A DNA stretch of 57,222 bases. Source: an uncultured Pelagibacteraceae bacterium (GTDB taxonomy: Bacteria > Pseudomonadota > Alphaproteobacteria > Pelagibacterales > Pelagibacteraceae). A program made the position numbers and the translations under genes. The stretch lies in NCBI GenBank assembly GCA_902610115.1, contig CACLUK010000005.1:1-57222 (forward strand), written 5' to 3'. Under the pieces are notes generated by a model. That model was not told the origin of the DNA and did no database searches. It was given only the letters and a program-made list of their open reading frames with translations. Below are positions 34,916-42,233 of the stretch, piece after piece; within the stretch, counting starts at the first letter, position 1, and each line of letters begins with the position of its first letter.

Positions 34916-35076
34916 AGAGGAAAAATTCTTTTTGAAAGATTGCAACTGTTACAAATTTTGTAGCTGTGCATTATTAAGTTTTGTTTTACACTTTCGTCTT
35001 CTTTTCTGCATTCTTCGCAAACATTATCTGCAGCATCTTTGTTATTGTCTATGACAATATGATCATCGTTTTCCAT
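34912..35076 (-). CDS. Small zinc-ribbon-like protein, 54 residues
   Basis: Minus-strand frame from ATG (35076-35074) to TAG (34914-34912). The N-half is acidic (Asp/Asn-rich) and the rest carries two knuckles, 'VCEECRKED' and 'ICNSCNLSKRIF', 20-odd residues apart. Four cysteines in CxxC pairs suggest a zinc ribbon. It fills the only space between YIP1 and msrA, and shares a start region with the divergent msrA gene (23 bases between start codons). The family is not recognised. The coding call rests on the two CxxC pairs and the exact fit in the gap. Confidence 0.6.
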   Translation of the reverse strand: MENDDHIVIDNNKDAADNVCEECRKEDESVKQNLIMHSYKICNSCNLSKRIFPL

Positions 35077-35099
35077 TAGAATTAATATATCATTAAAAT

Positions 35100-35672
35100 A
35101 TGAAAAAATATTTATTTATGATACTGATTTTTTTAATAAGCACGTCTGCTCAATCAAAAAACTTTAAAAAAGTGTATTTTGCTGGGGGATGCTTTTGGTG
35201 CATGGAGGAGTCCTTTGATGGAGTTGAGGGTGTTTTATCAACGGTTTCAGGTTATTCAGGTGGACATTTAAAAAATCCTACCTACCATGATGTTATTTAT
35301 AAAGATACAGGCCACGTAGAAGTTTTAGAAATAATTTATGATCCAGCCAAAGTAAAATATGAAAAATTACTTAATATTTTTTGGAGAAATATTGACCCCT
35401 TCGACTCAGAAGGTCAATTTTGCGACAAAGGTAAGAGCTATAGATCAGTAATTTTTTATCAAAATCAACTAGAAAAAGAATTGATTGATAAATCCTTCAA
35501 AAATCTAGAAAAGAAATTTGGTAAAAAAATTGTCACCTTAGTATGGAAATTTGAGGAATTTTACCAAGCGGAAGATTATCACCAAGATTATTATGAGAAA
35601 AACTTTATTCGATATCTAATGTATAAAAAGGCGTGTAAAAGAGAAGATACCTTGAGAGAAATATGGAACTGA
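35100..35672 (+). CDS. msrA: Peptide-methionine (S)-S-oxide reductase, exported form
   Basis: 190 residues. Catalytic Cys in 'VYFAGGCFWCMEESFDGVEGV', then 'VSGYSGGHLKNPTYHDVIYKDTGHVE', 'FDSEGQFCDKGKSYRSVIF' and 'YQAEDYHQDYYEKN'. The first 19 residues form a signal peptide (hydrophobic core, 'TSAQS'), so repair takes place in the periplasm. Most MsrA proteins are cytosolic. The thiol source in the periplasm is not apparent. Its last ten bases overlap the next gene. Confidence 0.94.
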   Translation: MKKYLFMILIFLISTSAQSKNFKKVYFAGGCFWCMEESFDGVEGVLSTVSGYSGGHLKNPTYHDVIYKDTGHVEVLEIIYDPAKVKYEKLLNIFWRNIDPFDSEGQFCDKGKSYRSVIFYQNQLEKELIDKSFKNLEKKFGKKIVTLVWKFEEFYQAEDYHQDYYEKNFIRYLMYKKACKREDTLREIWN

Positions 35673-36118
35673 AAAAAATAATTTTAGCAATTTTTTTCGC
35701 GGGATTTGTTAGTTCAGCAAATGCCGAAATGATAAAACCAGCTGAAAATTTATCTGCTTATGATGTTATTAAAATACAATTAGATGCTTTAAAAAATAAT
35801 GATGATAAAGATAACGGCATAAAACAAACATGGATATTTGCTCATCCTGATAACAAAAAAATGACTGGCCCATATCCCAGATTTAGAATTATGCTCTACG
35901 ATGTTCATTATAGAATCTTGTTAAACCATTTTTCACATAAAATAGATTTAATTACGAATACCGAAAATAAATTTGTTTATGGAGTAAAAGTTTTAAGTGA
36001 TGAGAAGCAACAATTTTTTTATGAATGGCACGTAAGTAAAGGTAATGAAGAAAATTGTAGAAATTGTTGGTTTACTACAGCAGTTTCAATGCCACTTGAT
36101 CAAGGAAATTCAATTTGA
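35663..36118 (+). CDS. Secreted hypothetical protein (NTF2/DUF4864-like)
   Basis: 151 residues. Signal peptide to 'SSANA' (about 21). The rest has 'LSAYDVIKIQLDALKNNDDKDNGIKQTWIFAHPDNKKMTGPYPRFRIML', a pattern like small NTF2-like DUF4864 proteins: helix-rich start, then beta strands. 'NCRNCWFTTAVSMPL' gives a CxxC near the end. No firm function. It overlaps msrA by ten bases, so it may serve the same periplasmic repair, perhaps through the CxxC. Confidence 0.6.
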   Translation: MELKKIILAIFFAGFVSSANAEMIKPAENLSAYDVIKIQLDALKNNDDKDNGIKQTWIFAHPDNKKMTGPYPRFRIMLYDVHYRILLNHFSHKIDLITNTENKFVYGVKVLSDEKQQFFYEWHVSKGNEENCRNCWFTTAVSMPLDQGNSI

Positions 36119-36315
36119 AAAGACCACCTTTTGCTATTCGATACTTAATTATTGGCGCAATATTAGTAGTGCCACCAATACTCAGTACTCATTATGGAAC
36201 AATTTATTTAGGTAAGCAAAATGGAGTTTTATTAGGGTTTTGTGTTGGTATAATTAGTGTATCTTTTTCATGTTGGAAGTTATTTATTGATGGCTGGAGG
36301 GACGACGAAGATTAA
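36115..36315 (+). CDS. Small two-helix membrane protein
   Basis: 66 residues, two hydrophobic segments (about 9-25 and 36-54) and a charged tail. It begins with TTG (36115-36117) overlapping the previous stop, and its own TAA shares one base with the next ATG. The overlaps on both sides support a real, translationally coupled gene. Function unknown. Confidence 0.65.
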   Translation: MKRPPFAIRYLIIGAILVVPPILSTHYGTIYLGKQNGVLLGFCVGIISVSFSCWKLFIDGWRDDED

Positions 36316-37451
36316 TGAAGTTCGAAATCTCAAGAGAGGGAGCCTTAAAACAGCTCGATGCTTTTATAAATGGTGAATTAGCAAATTATAGTTTCAAAAG
36401 AAATTTTGATTTAGGGCCAAAAGACAAATCAAATGTATCTTGCTTATCACCTTACATATCTCACAGATTAATAACCGAATATGAAGTTGCAAAATCAGTT
36501 TTAGCAAAATTTCCATATCAAAAAGTTGAAAAATATATTCAAGAAATATTTTGGAGAGTTTATTGGAAAGGTTGGTTGGAACTTAGACCTCAAGTTTGGA
36601 CTGACTTTATAGAAGATTTAAAAGGATTAAAGGAAGACGAAAATTATAAAAAGGCAATCAATGGTGAAACTCAAATTAAATGTTTTAATGATTGGGTAAA
36701 AGAGCTTAAAGAAAATAATTATTTACATAATCATACAAGAATGTGGTTTGCTAGCATTTGGATATTTACTTTAAATTTACCTTGGCAAAAAGGAGCAGAG
36801 TTATTTATGAAACATTTATTTGATGGTGATGCTGCTTCTAATACATTGAGCTGGAGATGGGTCGCTGGTCTTCAAACAAAAGGTAAGCACTACGTTGCTC
36901 AATCATGGAATATAAGCAAGTTTACTAATAATAAATATAAGAATGTTAAATTAAATGAGAACGCATTACCTGAAACAGACAAAAGAGAATATAAATTAAA
37001 CCCAATTGATTTTATTACAGAAGATAATTCAAATGAAAATTTATTACTTTTTGAAAACGAATTAAATTTAGAAAATAAAAGTCTTAAAAAATACAAAAAT
37101 ATTTTCTTAGTTTTATTAAGTAATAAGGCTCGAAAGATAAATCTCGAACAAAAGGTATTAGAATATAAGTCAAAAATAATTGATGACCAAAAAAAAAGAT
37201 TTAAAGATTTACAAATCATAGATGAATTAAAATTTCAAACTTTAACAGATGAAATTAAATCTTTCGATGTTGTTCACCCAAGTATTGGAGAAAATTATTC
37301 TTATTTAAATATTATGAGAAAAAAGCAAAATTTAGTATTAAACTTTATTTTGAGCGAGGAAGATAAATTTTCTTGGCAGTTTTCTAATAAAGGATATTTT
37401 AATTTTAAAAATAATATTCCTAAAATTTTAACTAATTTTAATTTACAATAA
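36315..37451 (+). CDS. Short photolyase-like protein (FAD-binding domain only)
   Basis: 378 residues. Residues about 5-220 match the C-terminal FAD-binding half of photolyase/cryptochrome: 'LSPYISHRLITEYEV', 'YIQEIFWRVYWKGWLELRPQVW', 'NNYLHNHTRMWFASIWIFTLNLPWQKGAELFMKHLFDGDAASNTLSWRWVAGLQTKGKHY'. The Rossmann-like antenna domain is absent: the FAD domain begins at the start codon. Residues about 230-378 form a Lys/Asn-rich extension unlike photolyases. Similar short photolyase-like proteins are known from marine bacteria and may repair UV lesions in single-stranded DNA (recalled). The minus-strand DUF2256 gene ends one base beyond its stop. Confidence 0.85.
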   Translation: MKFEISREGALKQLDAFINGELANYSFKRNFDLGPKDKSNVSCLSPYISHRLITEYEVAKSVLAKFPYQKVEKYIQEIFWRVYWKGWLELRPQVWTDFIEDLKGLKEDENYKKAINGETQIKCFNDWVKELKENNYLHNHTRMWFASIWIFTLNLPWQKGAELFMKHLFDGDAASNTLSWRWVAGLQTKGKHYVAQSWNISKFTNNKYKNVKLNENALPETDKREYKLNPIDFITEDNSNENLLLFENELNLENKSLKKYKNIFLVLLSNKARKINLEQKVLEYKSKIIDDQKKRFKDLQIIDELKFQTLTDEIKSFDVVHPSIGENYSYLNIMRKKQNLVLNFILSEEDKFSWQFSNKGYFNFKNNIPKILTNFNLQ

Positions 37452-37452
37452 C

Positions 37453-37578
37453 TTATTTCGAAGAACACTTTTTCGAACAATATTTTACCCTATCCCAATT
37501 AAGTCTCCATTTTTTTCTCCAAGAAAAAGGTTTATTACAAACTGGGCAAGTTTTTTTTGGCAAATTAGCTTTTTTCAT
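37453..37578 (-). CDS. DUF2256 small zinc-binding protein
   Basis: 41 residues on the minus strand (ATG 37578-37576, TAA 37455-37453). 'CPVCNKPFSWRKKWRLNWD' followed by 'VKYCSKKC' is the DUF2256 signature with two CxxC/CxxxC pairs. DUF2256 genes are habitually adjacent to photolyase or cryptochrome genes, as on both sides here. The exact function is unknown. It overlaps the end of the DUF393 gene by 14 bases, so it belongs to the minus-strand photolyase operon. Confidence 0.88.
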   Translation of the reverse strand: MKKANLPKKTCPVCNKPFSWRKKWRLNWDRVKYCSKKCSSK

Positions 37579-37924
37579 CATTAAGTTGATGTTTATTTTT
37601 TATAAAAAGAAAATAAGCTGCAATCTCATAGAAAATATTTAATATGAAAAATAGAGGTTTAATTTTAAATATTTTATATAAAAAATTATATTTAGGAACA
37701 TTTTTCCAAATAATTAAAAAAGATTCTGCTCCATCAATTACTTTACCGTCTTGTATAACATGCATTCTTCTTAAAAGTTCTTTATATGATTTTGAGGTAA
37801 TTTTCTGAGCTTCTTCATTATTAGTTACATCTATCCATTCTACAATGTTATCACTATGTTTTTTGTAATGATTGATTTCGGCTCTACAAATATTACATGA
37901 ATTATTAAAAAAAACTTTAACCAT
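37565..37924 (-). CDS. DUF393 (DCC family) thiol-disulfide oxidoreductase-like protein
   Basis: 119 residues. 'VFFNNSCNICRAEINHYKKH' carries the CxxC (after the usual DGxC position; here N replaces D), and the C-terminal 'YKIFKIKPLFFILNIFYEIAAYFLFIKN' is the hydrophobic DCC tail. Often found in photolyase clusters. It overlaps the photolyase stop by eight bases and leads into DUF2256, giving a three-gene unit. Confidence 0.85.
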   Translation of the reverse strand: MVKVFFNNSCNICRAEINHYKKHSDNIVEWIDVTNNEEAQKITSKSYKELLRRMHVIQDGKVIDGAESFLIIWKNVPKYNFLYKIFKIKPLFFILNIFYEIAAYFLFIKNKHQLNDEKS

Positions 37925-39398
37925 TAGTATTTTCTTTTATAAAATTATTTGCAGCTTTAAAAATTCTTGTTTTTCTCTCTTTATTCATTTTTTCAGAAAC
38001 TCTAACCATCATTGCAAGACGTGGATTTTTTAAAAAGAATTTTTTATGTCTGTCTATAAATTTCCAATATAATCCGTCCATTACATCACACCAAGGACCT
38101 TTTTTAAAATGCATCATCTTTAGAAAATAACTAGATCCACAAATATAAGGTTTAGTTGCAAATATTCCACCATCACTAAATAATCCCATTCCATAAACGT
38201 TTGGCGCCATTACCCAGTCAGATGAGTCTACGAACATTTCCATAAACCATTTGTAAACTTGTTTAGGATTTATCTCACAAAGATTCATTATGTTTGCTAA
38301 TATCATTAGTCTTTCAATATGATGCGACCAGCCGTAGTTTTTAGCATTATTGATTGCATGATCTAACGGATCTAAACCAGTATTTCCGTCATACCAAGAT
38401 TTTTTCATTTTTCTTTTATGATTAAAAAAATTAGTGTTATCTAATCGTTGATCATAGTTTTGGTAAATTCCTCTCATAAATTCTCTCCAACCTATAATCT
38501 GTCTAATATAACCTTCTAAGGAATTCATAGGTACTTTATTTTCAATTTTTCTTAACTTCTCTATTATCTCCTCTGGGGCTATTAAACCCAAGTTTATAAG
38601 TGGACTTAACGCGCTATGAAAAACAGTATTTGATTTATCTGTTACTGCATCCTCGTAGTCCCCAAAAAGCTTAATTCTCTCTTTTAAAAACTCATCAAGC
38701 CATTTACTTGCATCTTTTCTTGTAGTTGGAAACCAAAACTTATCAGTACTTCCAGGATGATCTTTAAAATTAGAATTTATAAATTTTTTAAGGGCAGTAG
38801 TATCTTTTGTCTCTTTGGGCTTAGAAATTACAGGAACTTTGATATTATTCGGAAGTTTTTTTCTATTGTCTTCATCAAAACTCCATTTATTTCCTTTCGG
38901 GGTCCCATTTTTATTCATCAATAAATTCATTTTTGTTCTTACAATTTTATAAAAATTTGCCATGAAAGGTCTTTTATTTTTAGAAAGGTAATCCTTAAAT
39001 TCCTGTCTCTCCATCAAAAACATTGGAGATTTAACTTGATTGATTTTAAGTGAATTTTTTTTTAATAAATTTAATATTCTTTTTTCAAAAAATTTATCCT
39101 CAATTTCAAAAAAAGTAATTTCTTTTATCTTTTTTTCTTTAATAGTCTTTTCTAATTTTTTTTCATAGGATAATTTAAAATCTTTATTTACATCTTTATA
39201 TATTAAATTAAAATTTTTTGATTTAAGCTCATCCTTAAATGATCTCATTGAAGATAAAAATAACAATATTTTTAATTTGTGATGTTTTTCAAAGGTGCAT
39301 AAACCATAATCTTCTGCCATAAAAAAAATATGATCTTTATAATCAGAGAGATATTTTGGGTTAAAAAGTTGATTTCCTAAAATTATAAAAAGCTTCAT
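37917..39398 (-). CDS. Cryptochrome/photolyase family protein (PhrB-like, apparently without Fe-S site)
   Basis: 493 residues. N-terminal antenna-type domain 'LFIILGNQLFNPKYL', then the family core 'KFWFPTTRKDASKWLDEFLKERIKLFGDYEDAV', 'HSALSPLINLGL', 'GYIRQIIGWREFMRGIYQ', 'HHIERLMILANIMNLCEINPKQVYKWFMEMFVDSSDWVMAPNVYGMG' and 'ATKPYICGSSYF'. This is the FeS-BCP/CryPro group, some of which repair (6-4) lesions. The loop that normally holds the cluster cysteines is shortened to 'MHFKKGPWCDVMDGLYW', so the 4Fe-4S cluster is probably absent, as in a known sub-branch (inference). First gene of a minus-strand unit with DUF393 and DUF2256. Confidence 0.88.
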   Translation of the reverse strand: MKLFIILGNQLFNPKYLSDYKDHIFFMAEDYGLCTFEKHHKLKILLFLSSMRSFKDELKSKNFNLIYKDVNKDFKLSYEKKLEKTIKEKKIKEITFFEIEDKFFEKRILNLLKKNSLKINQVKSPMFLMERQEFKDYLSKNKRPFMANFYKIVRTKMNLLMNKNGTPKGNKWSFDEDNRKKLPNNIKVPVISKPKETKDTTALKKFINSNFKDHPGSTDKFWFPTTRKDASKWLDEFLKERIKLFGDYEDAVTDKSNTVFHSALSPLINLGLIAPEEIIEKLRKIENKVPMNSLEGYIRQIIGWREFMRGIYQNYDQRLDNTNFFNHKRKMKKSWYDGNTGLDPLDHAINNAKNYGWSHHIERLMILANIMNLCEINPKQVYKWFMEMFVDSSDWVMAPNVYGMGLFSDGGIFATKPYICGSSYFLKMMHFKKGPWCDVMDGLYWKFIDRHKKFFLKNPRLAMMVRVSEKMNKERKTRIFKAANNFIKENTNG

Positions 39399-39482
39399 AA
39401 GTAATAAAATACATATTTTATTAAGATATTACACGCGTCATTATTTGCATGTAAATAACCTTTAATAATGTTATTTTTAATT

Positions 39483-40193
39483 ATGAAAAAAGTAATTTTA
39501 GGTGCAACTGGATCAATCGGTTCTTCTTTGGCAAAAAAATTAGTTGATAGTGGTGAAGAGGTGCACTTAGTTGGGAGAGACGAGAATAGTTTGTCAGAGT
39601 TAGCAAAAAATTTAAATTCAACATTTACAGTTTGTGATGTTTTGGAGGAGAATTTCTCTGAAAAAATTATTAATGATTTAAAAGACGAGCCAATCAATGG
39701 ATTGGCTTTTTGCGTAGGGTCAATAGATTTAAAACCATTAAAGTTAACAAAAAAAAGTGACTTTATGCAGTCATTCAATTTAAATCTTATTTCCGCAACA
39801 GAAGTAATTAAAACCTTAGCAGACAACTTAAAAAAAAATAAAGGCTCAGTTGTTTTATTTTCAACGGTAGCAGTAAAACAAGGCTTTCCAAACCACGCAA
39901 TAGTTTCATCAGCAAAAGGTGCCATAGAAGGTCTGACTTTAGCTTTAGCAGCTGAGTTCGCCCCAAATGTGAGAGTTAATTGTATTGCACCTAGTTTGAC
40001 AAACTCCAAAATTTCAAATTTTTTACTAAAGAATGAAAAAGTTGCCGAGGGTATTGCTAAAATGCACCCAATGAAGAGAATAGGCGAAGGTGTAGACTCC
40101 GCATCAGTTGCAAAGTTTTTGCTTTCAGATGAAAGTTCTTGGATAACAGGTCAAATATTAGGTGTTGACGGAGGAAGATCATCTGTCGCATAA
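39483..40193 (+). CDS. SDR family protein lacking the catalytic tyrosine
   Basis: 236 residues from ATG 39483, chosen because 'KKVILGATGSIGSSLAKKL' then opens the protein; an ATG 15 bases upstream only adds MLFLI. Standard SDR pieces: 'LAFCVGSIDLKPL', 'FNLNLISATEVIKTL', 'FSTVAVKQGFPNHAIVSSAKGAIEGLTLALAAEFAPNVRVNCIAPSLTNS' and the C-terminal 'SWITGQILGVDGGRS'. The Lys (K145) is present but the residue four before it is Val141, not Tyr. Such variants exist in marine bacteria near photolyase genes; they may use another proton donor or be non-catalytic. Divergent from the photolyase gene. Confidence 0.85.
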   Translation: MKKVILGATGSIGSSLAKKLVDSGEEVHLVGRDENSLSELAKNLNSTFTVCDVLEENFSEKIINDLKDEPINGLAFCVGSIDLKPLKLTKKSDFMQSFNLNLISATEVIKTLADNLKKNKGSVVLFSTVAVKQGFPNHAIVSSAKGAIEGLTLALAAEFAPNVRVNCIAPSLTNSKISNFLLKNEKVAEGIAKMHPMKRIGEGVDSASVAKFLLSDESSWITGQILGVDGGRSSVA

Positions 40194-40224
40194 CAATTTT
40201 TATGTAATCAATTAAATACATATT

Positions 40225-40710
40225 ATGAAAAATATTTTTGTTTTAGTTTTGTCCCTATTATTAAGCACAAGCTTAATGGCTGCAGGAGGTGATAGCGGTG
40301 GAGATTCTTCAAAGGTGTCACTATATGATGATGCTGTAAAACTTGTAAAAAGGGCTGGTAAGTTAGAGAAAAAAGAAAAACTTGATAAAGCTCAAAAACT
40401 TTATTCTCAAGCATTTACAAAATTAGAAAAGGCTTTAAAAAAAGATAAAAAAAACCCAGACATTCTTAACTACATGGGATTTACTTCAAGAAAGGTTGGA
40501 AATTTTGAAATTGCTGAAAAATTTTATCTTCAAGGTCTAAATATTAATCCAAATCATAATGGAATTAATGAGTATTTAGGTGAACTATACGTTCAAACAA
40601 ACCGAATAGATAAAGCAAACGAAAGACTAAAAGTTCTTAAGAGCTGTAATTGCAAAGAGTATGGAGAACTCGAGTTAATTATTAAAACTAGAGGTTCAAA
40701 AGTTTACTAG
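40225..40710 (+). CDS. Secreted tetratricopeptide-repeat protein
   Basis: 161 residues. Signal peptide to 'SLMAAGG' (about 19-20), then a Lys-rich helix and three TPR-like units: 'LDKAQKLYSQAFTKLEKALKK', 'PDILNYMGFTSRKVGNFEIAEKFYLQGLNINP' and 'NGINEYLGELYVQTNRIDKANERLKVLK'. A periplasmic scaffold of unknown partner. The C-terminal 'SCNCKEYGELELI' has CxC. Its stop overlaps the end of the convergent DUF2237 gene. Confidence 0.8.
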   Translation: MKNIFVLVLSLLLSTSLMAAGGDSGGDSSKVSLYDDAVKLVKRAGKLEKKEKLDKAQKLYSQAFTKLEKALKKDKKNPDILNYMGFTSRKVGNFEIAEKFYLQGLNINPNHNGINEYLGELYVQTNRIDKANERLKVLKSCNCKEYGELELIIKTRGSKVY

Positions 40711-41084
40711 GATAAATCCACGGCAAATTTTTTTAATTTCTCAATTGGTATAAGCTCTAAAGTTTTAATATTAGTTTTCTTAAGAAAAACCGAGCAAGCA
40801 GCGTCCTCTTCAATCGCCCTAGCATACCATGTAGCACAAACACACCAACAATCACCGTCTTTTAAACCAGGAAAACCAAATTCAGGATGAGGTGTAATTA
40901 AGTCATTACCTACTTTCTTTGACCAAATTAAAAATTTATCCGTTACTTTTGCACAAACTGTATGAACTCCTCTATCATTTTTATCTGTATTACAACATCC
41001 ATCCCTAAACCAACCTGTTATTGGATCATTAGAACAAGGCTCTAAAGGCTCACCAAAAACATTTTTTTGAATTTCATTACTCAT
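40707..41084 (-). CDS. DUF2237 family protein
   Basis: 125 residues. 'NVFGEPLEPCSNDPITGWFRDGCCNTDKNDRGVHTVCAKVTDKFL' and 'GLKDGDCWCVCATWYARAIEEDAA' are the DUF2237 hallmark, rich in conserved Cys. No known activity; the gene is common in marine bacteria and cyanobacteria. Its ATG overlaps the stop of the 2OG oxygenase gene by four bases, so they are coupled. Confidence 0.9.
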   Translation of the reverse strand: MSNEIQKNVFGEPLEPCSNDPITGWFRDGCCNTDKNDRGVHTVCAKVTDKFLIWSKKVGNDLITPHPEFGFPGLKDGDCWCVCATWYARAIEEDAACSVFLKKTNIKTLELIPIEKLKKFAVDLS

Positions 41085-41689
41085 TTTGAAAAAACATTTG
41101 CAATCTCTTTATCTATTTCCAAATTAAATGAAAAAGATCTTCTTTCTCCGCTTGATTTAAATGGATATGCTGTATGCATTAAATAATGCGGAAAAAGAAT
41201 TACATCTCCCACTTTTGGTTGATGATTATAAATACTATCACTTAAAAACATTTTATTTCCATTAATAAAGTCAATTGTTCCATCGATTTGTGATTTTTTA
41301 TTATTTTTTGAAATAAATTTTGGAATCTTTAAATAACCCACACCAGATATGTGTCCGTCATGGTAATGAATAGGATTATATTCATTATTAAATTGTCTAA
41401 CAATCCAAAAATTTTTAATTGAAATTTTTTTTACTTTTTTTCCAATAGTTTGAAAAATATATTTTTTTACTTCATTTGATATTACTTTTTCTAAATTTTT
41501 TTTTATAAAAGATTTTGGTAATTTAAATTCTTGCTTTACTTGTCCAACTAACTTTTTAGAGTAATCAAGTTTTTTTAATAAACTCTTTTGATTTATAATT
41601 TGATCTACTTCAATATTAATTTTTTTAATTAATTTATTTGAAAATTTTAGTTTAGCTATTTTAGGGCCAAAAGGACTAATTACTTTCAT
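41081..41689 (-). CDS. Putative 2OG-Fe(II) oxygenase
   Basis: 202 residues. Iron ligands fit 'NPIHYHDGHISGVGYLKIP' (HxD) and 'HTAYPFKSSGERRSF' (distal His with the 2-oxoglutarate Arg), plus 'KVGDVILFPHYLMHTAYPF'. This resembles the TIGR02466/PKHD-like group of putative prolyl-hydroxylase-type enzymes. Substrate unknown. It sits two bases after hisI on the same strand. Confidence 0.8.
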   Translation of the reverse strand: MKVISPFGPKIAKLKFSNKLIKKINIEVDQIINQKSLLKKLDYSKKLVGQVKQEFKLPKSFIKKNLEKVISNEVKKYIFQTIGKKVKKISIKNFWIVRQFNNEYNPIHYHDGHISGVGYLKIPKFISKNNKKSQIDGTIDFINGNKMFLSDSIYNHQPKVGDVILFPHYLMHTAYPFKSSGERRSFSFNLEIDKEIANVFSK

Positions 41690-41691
41690 AA

Positions 41692-42159
41692 TTAAAGCTT
41701 AGTTGGATTTGTTTGACCTTTATAAACTTTTTCAGGATCAAATTTTTTTTCTTTTTCTCTAAATTGTAATTTTATCTCTTCAGCATTTTCGATTTTTCCT
41801 AAAGGAATTGATCTATAAAAGCATGATTTATATCCTACATGGCAGCTTGCTCCGTTTCCTATATCTACAGACATCCACAATGCATCTTGATCGTCATCTA
41901 TTCTTAAATCAATAACTTTTTGCACAAAACCACTAGTCCTTCCTTTGTGCCATATATCTTTTCTAGATCTGCTCCAATAATGAGCTTCTTTAGTTTCAAT
42001 TGTTTTTTTTAGAGCTTCTTCATTCATGTAACCATGCATCAACAATTCACCGGAACTACTGTCAGAGGTAGTTACTGGAATAAGTCCATCTTTATCAAAT
42101 TTAGGAGATAGAAATTTTCCTTCCTCTACCTCAAATACACTTTCTCTCTTTTTGAACAT
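41692..42159 (-). CDS. hisI: Phosphoribosyl-AMP cyclohydrolase
   Basis: 155 residues from ATG 42159; a Met 14 codons upstream gives only a hydrophobic add-on and would run into the folE leader. 'LLMHGYMNEEALKKTIETKEAHYWSRSRKDIWHKGRTSG' and the zinc-site 'DDDQDALWMSVDIGNGASCHVGYKSCFYR' define HisI (histidine synthesis, third step). It is the monofunctional form without HisE. Divergent from folE. Confidence 0.92.
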   Translation of the reverse strand: MFKKRESVFEVEEGKFLSPKFDKDGLIPVTTSDSSSGELLMHGYMNEEALKKTIETKEAHYWSRSRKDIWHKGRTSGFVQKVIDLRIDDDQDALWMSVDIGNGASCHVGYKSCFYRSIPLGKIENAEEIKLQFREKEKKFDPEKVYKGQTNPTKL

Positions 42160-42233
42160 TAGGGTAAAATAATGAAAAAAAGACAAAATAGCAATTTGCA
42201 TTAATCAAATATGTCCTATAAAACCTTGTAACA

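Noticed and set aside
39395..40009. 204-codon minus-strand frame opposite the SDR gene
   Set aside because: The plus strand has full SDR motifs; the minus frame resembles no family.
42160..42201. Earlier Met for hisI
   Set aside because: Adds 14 hydrophobic residues not seen in HisI and moves into the folE leader; ATG 42159 gives the family length.
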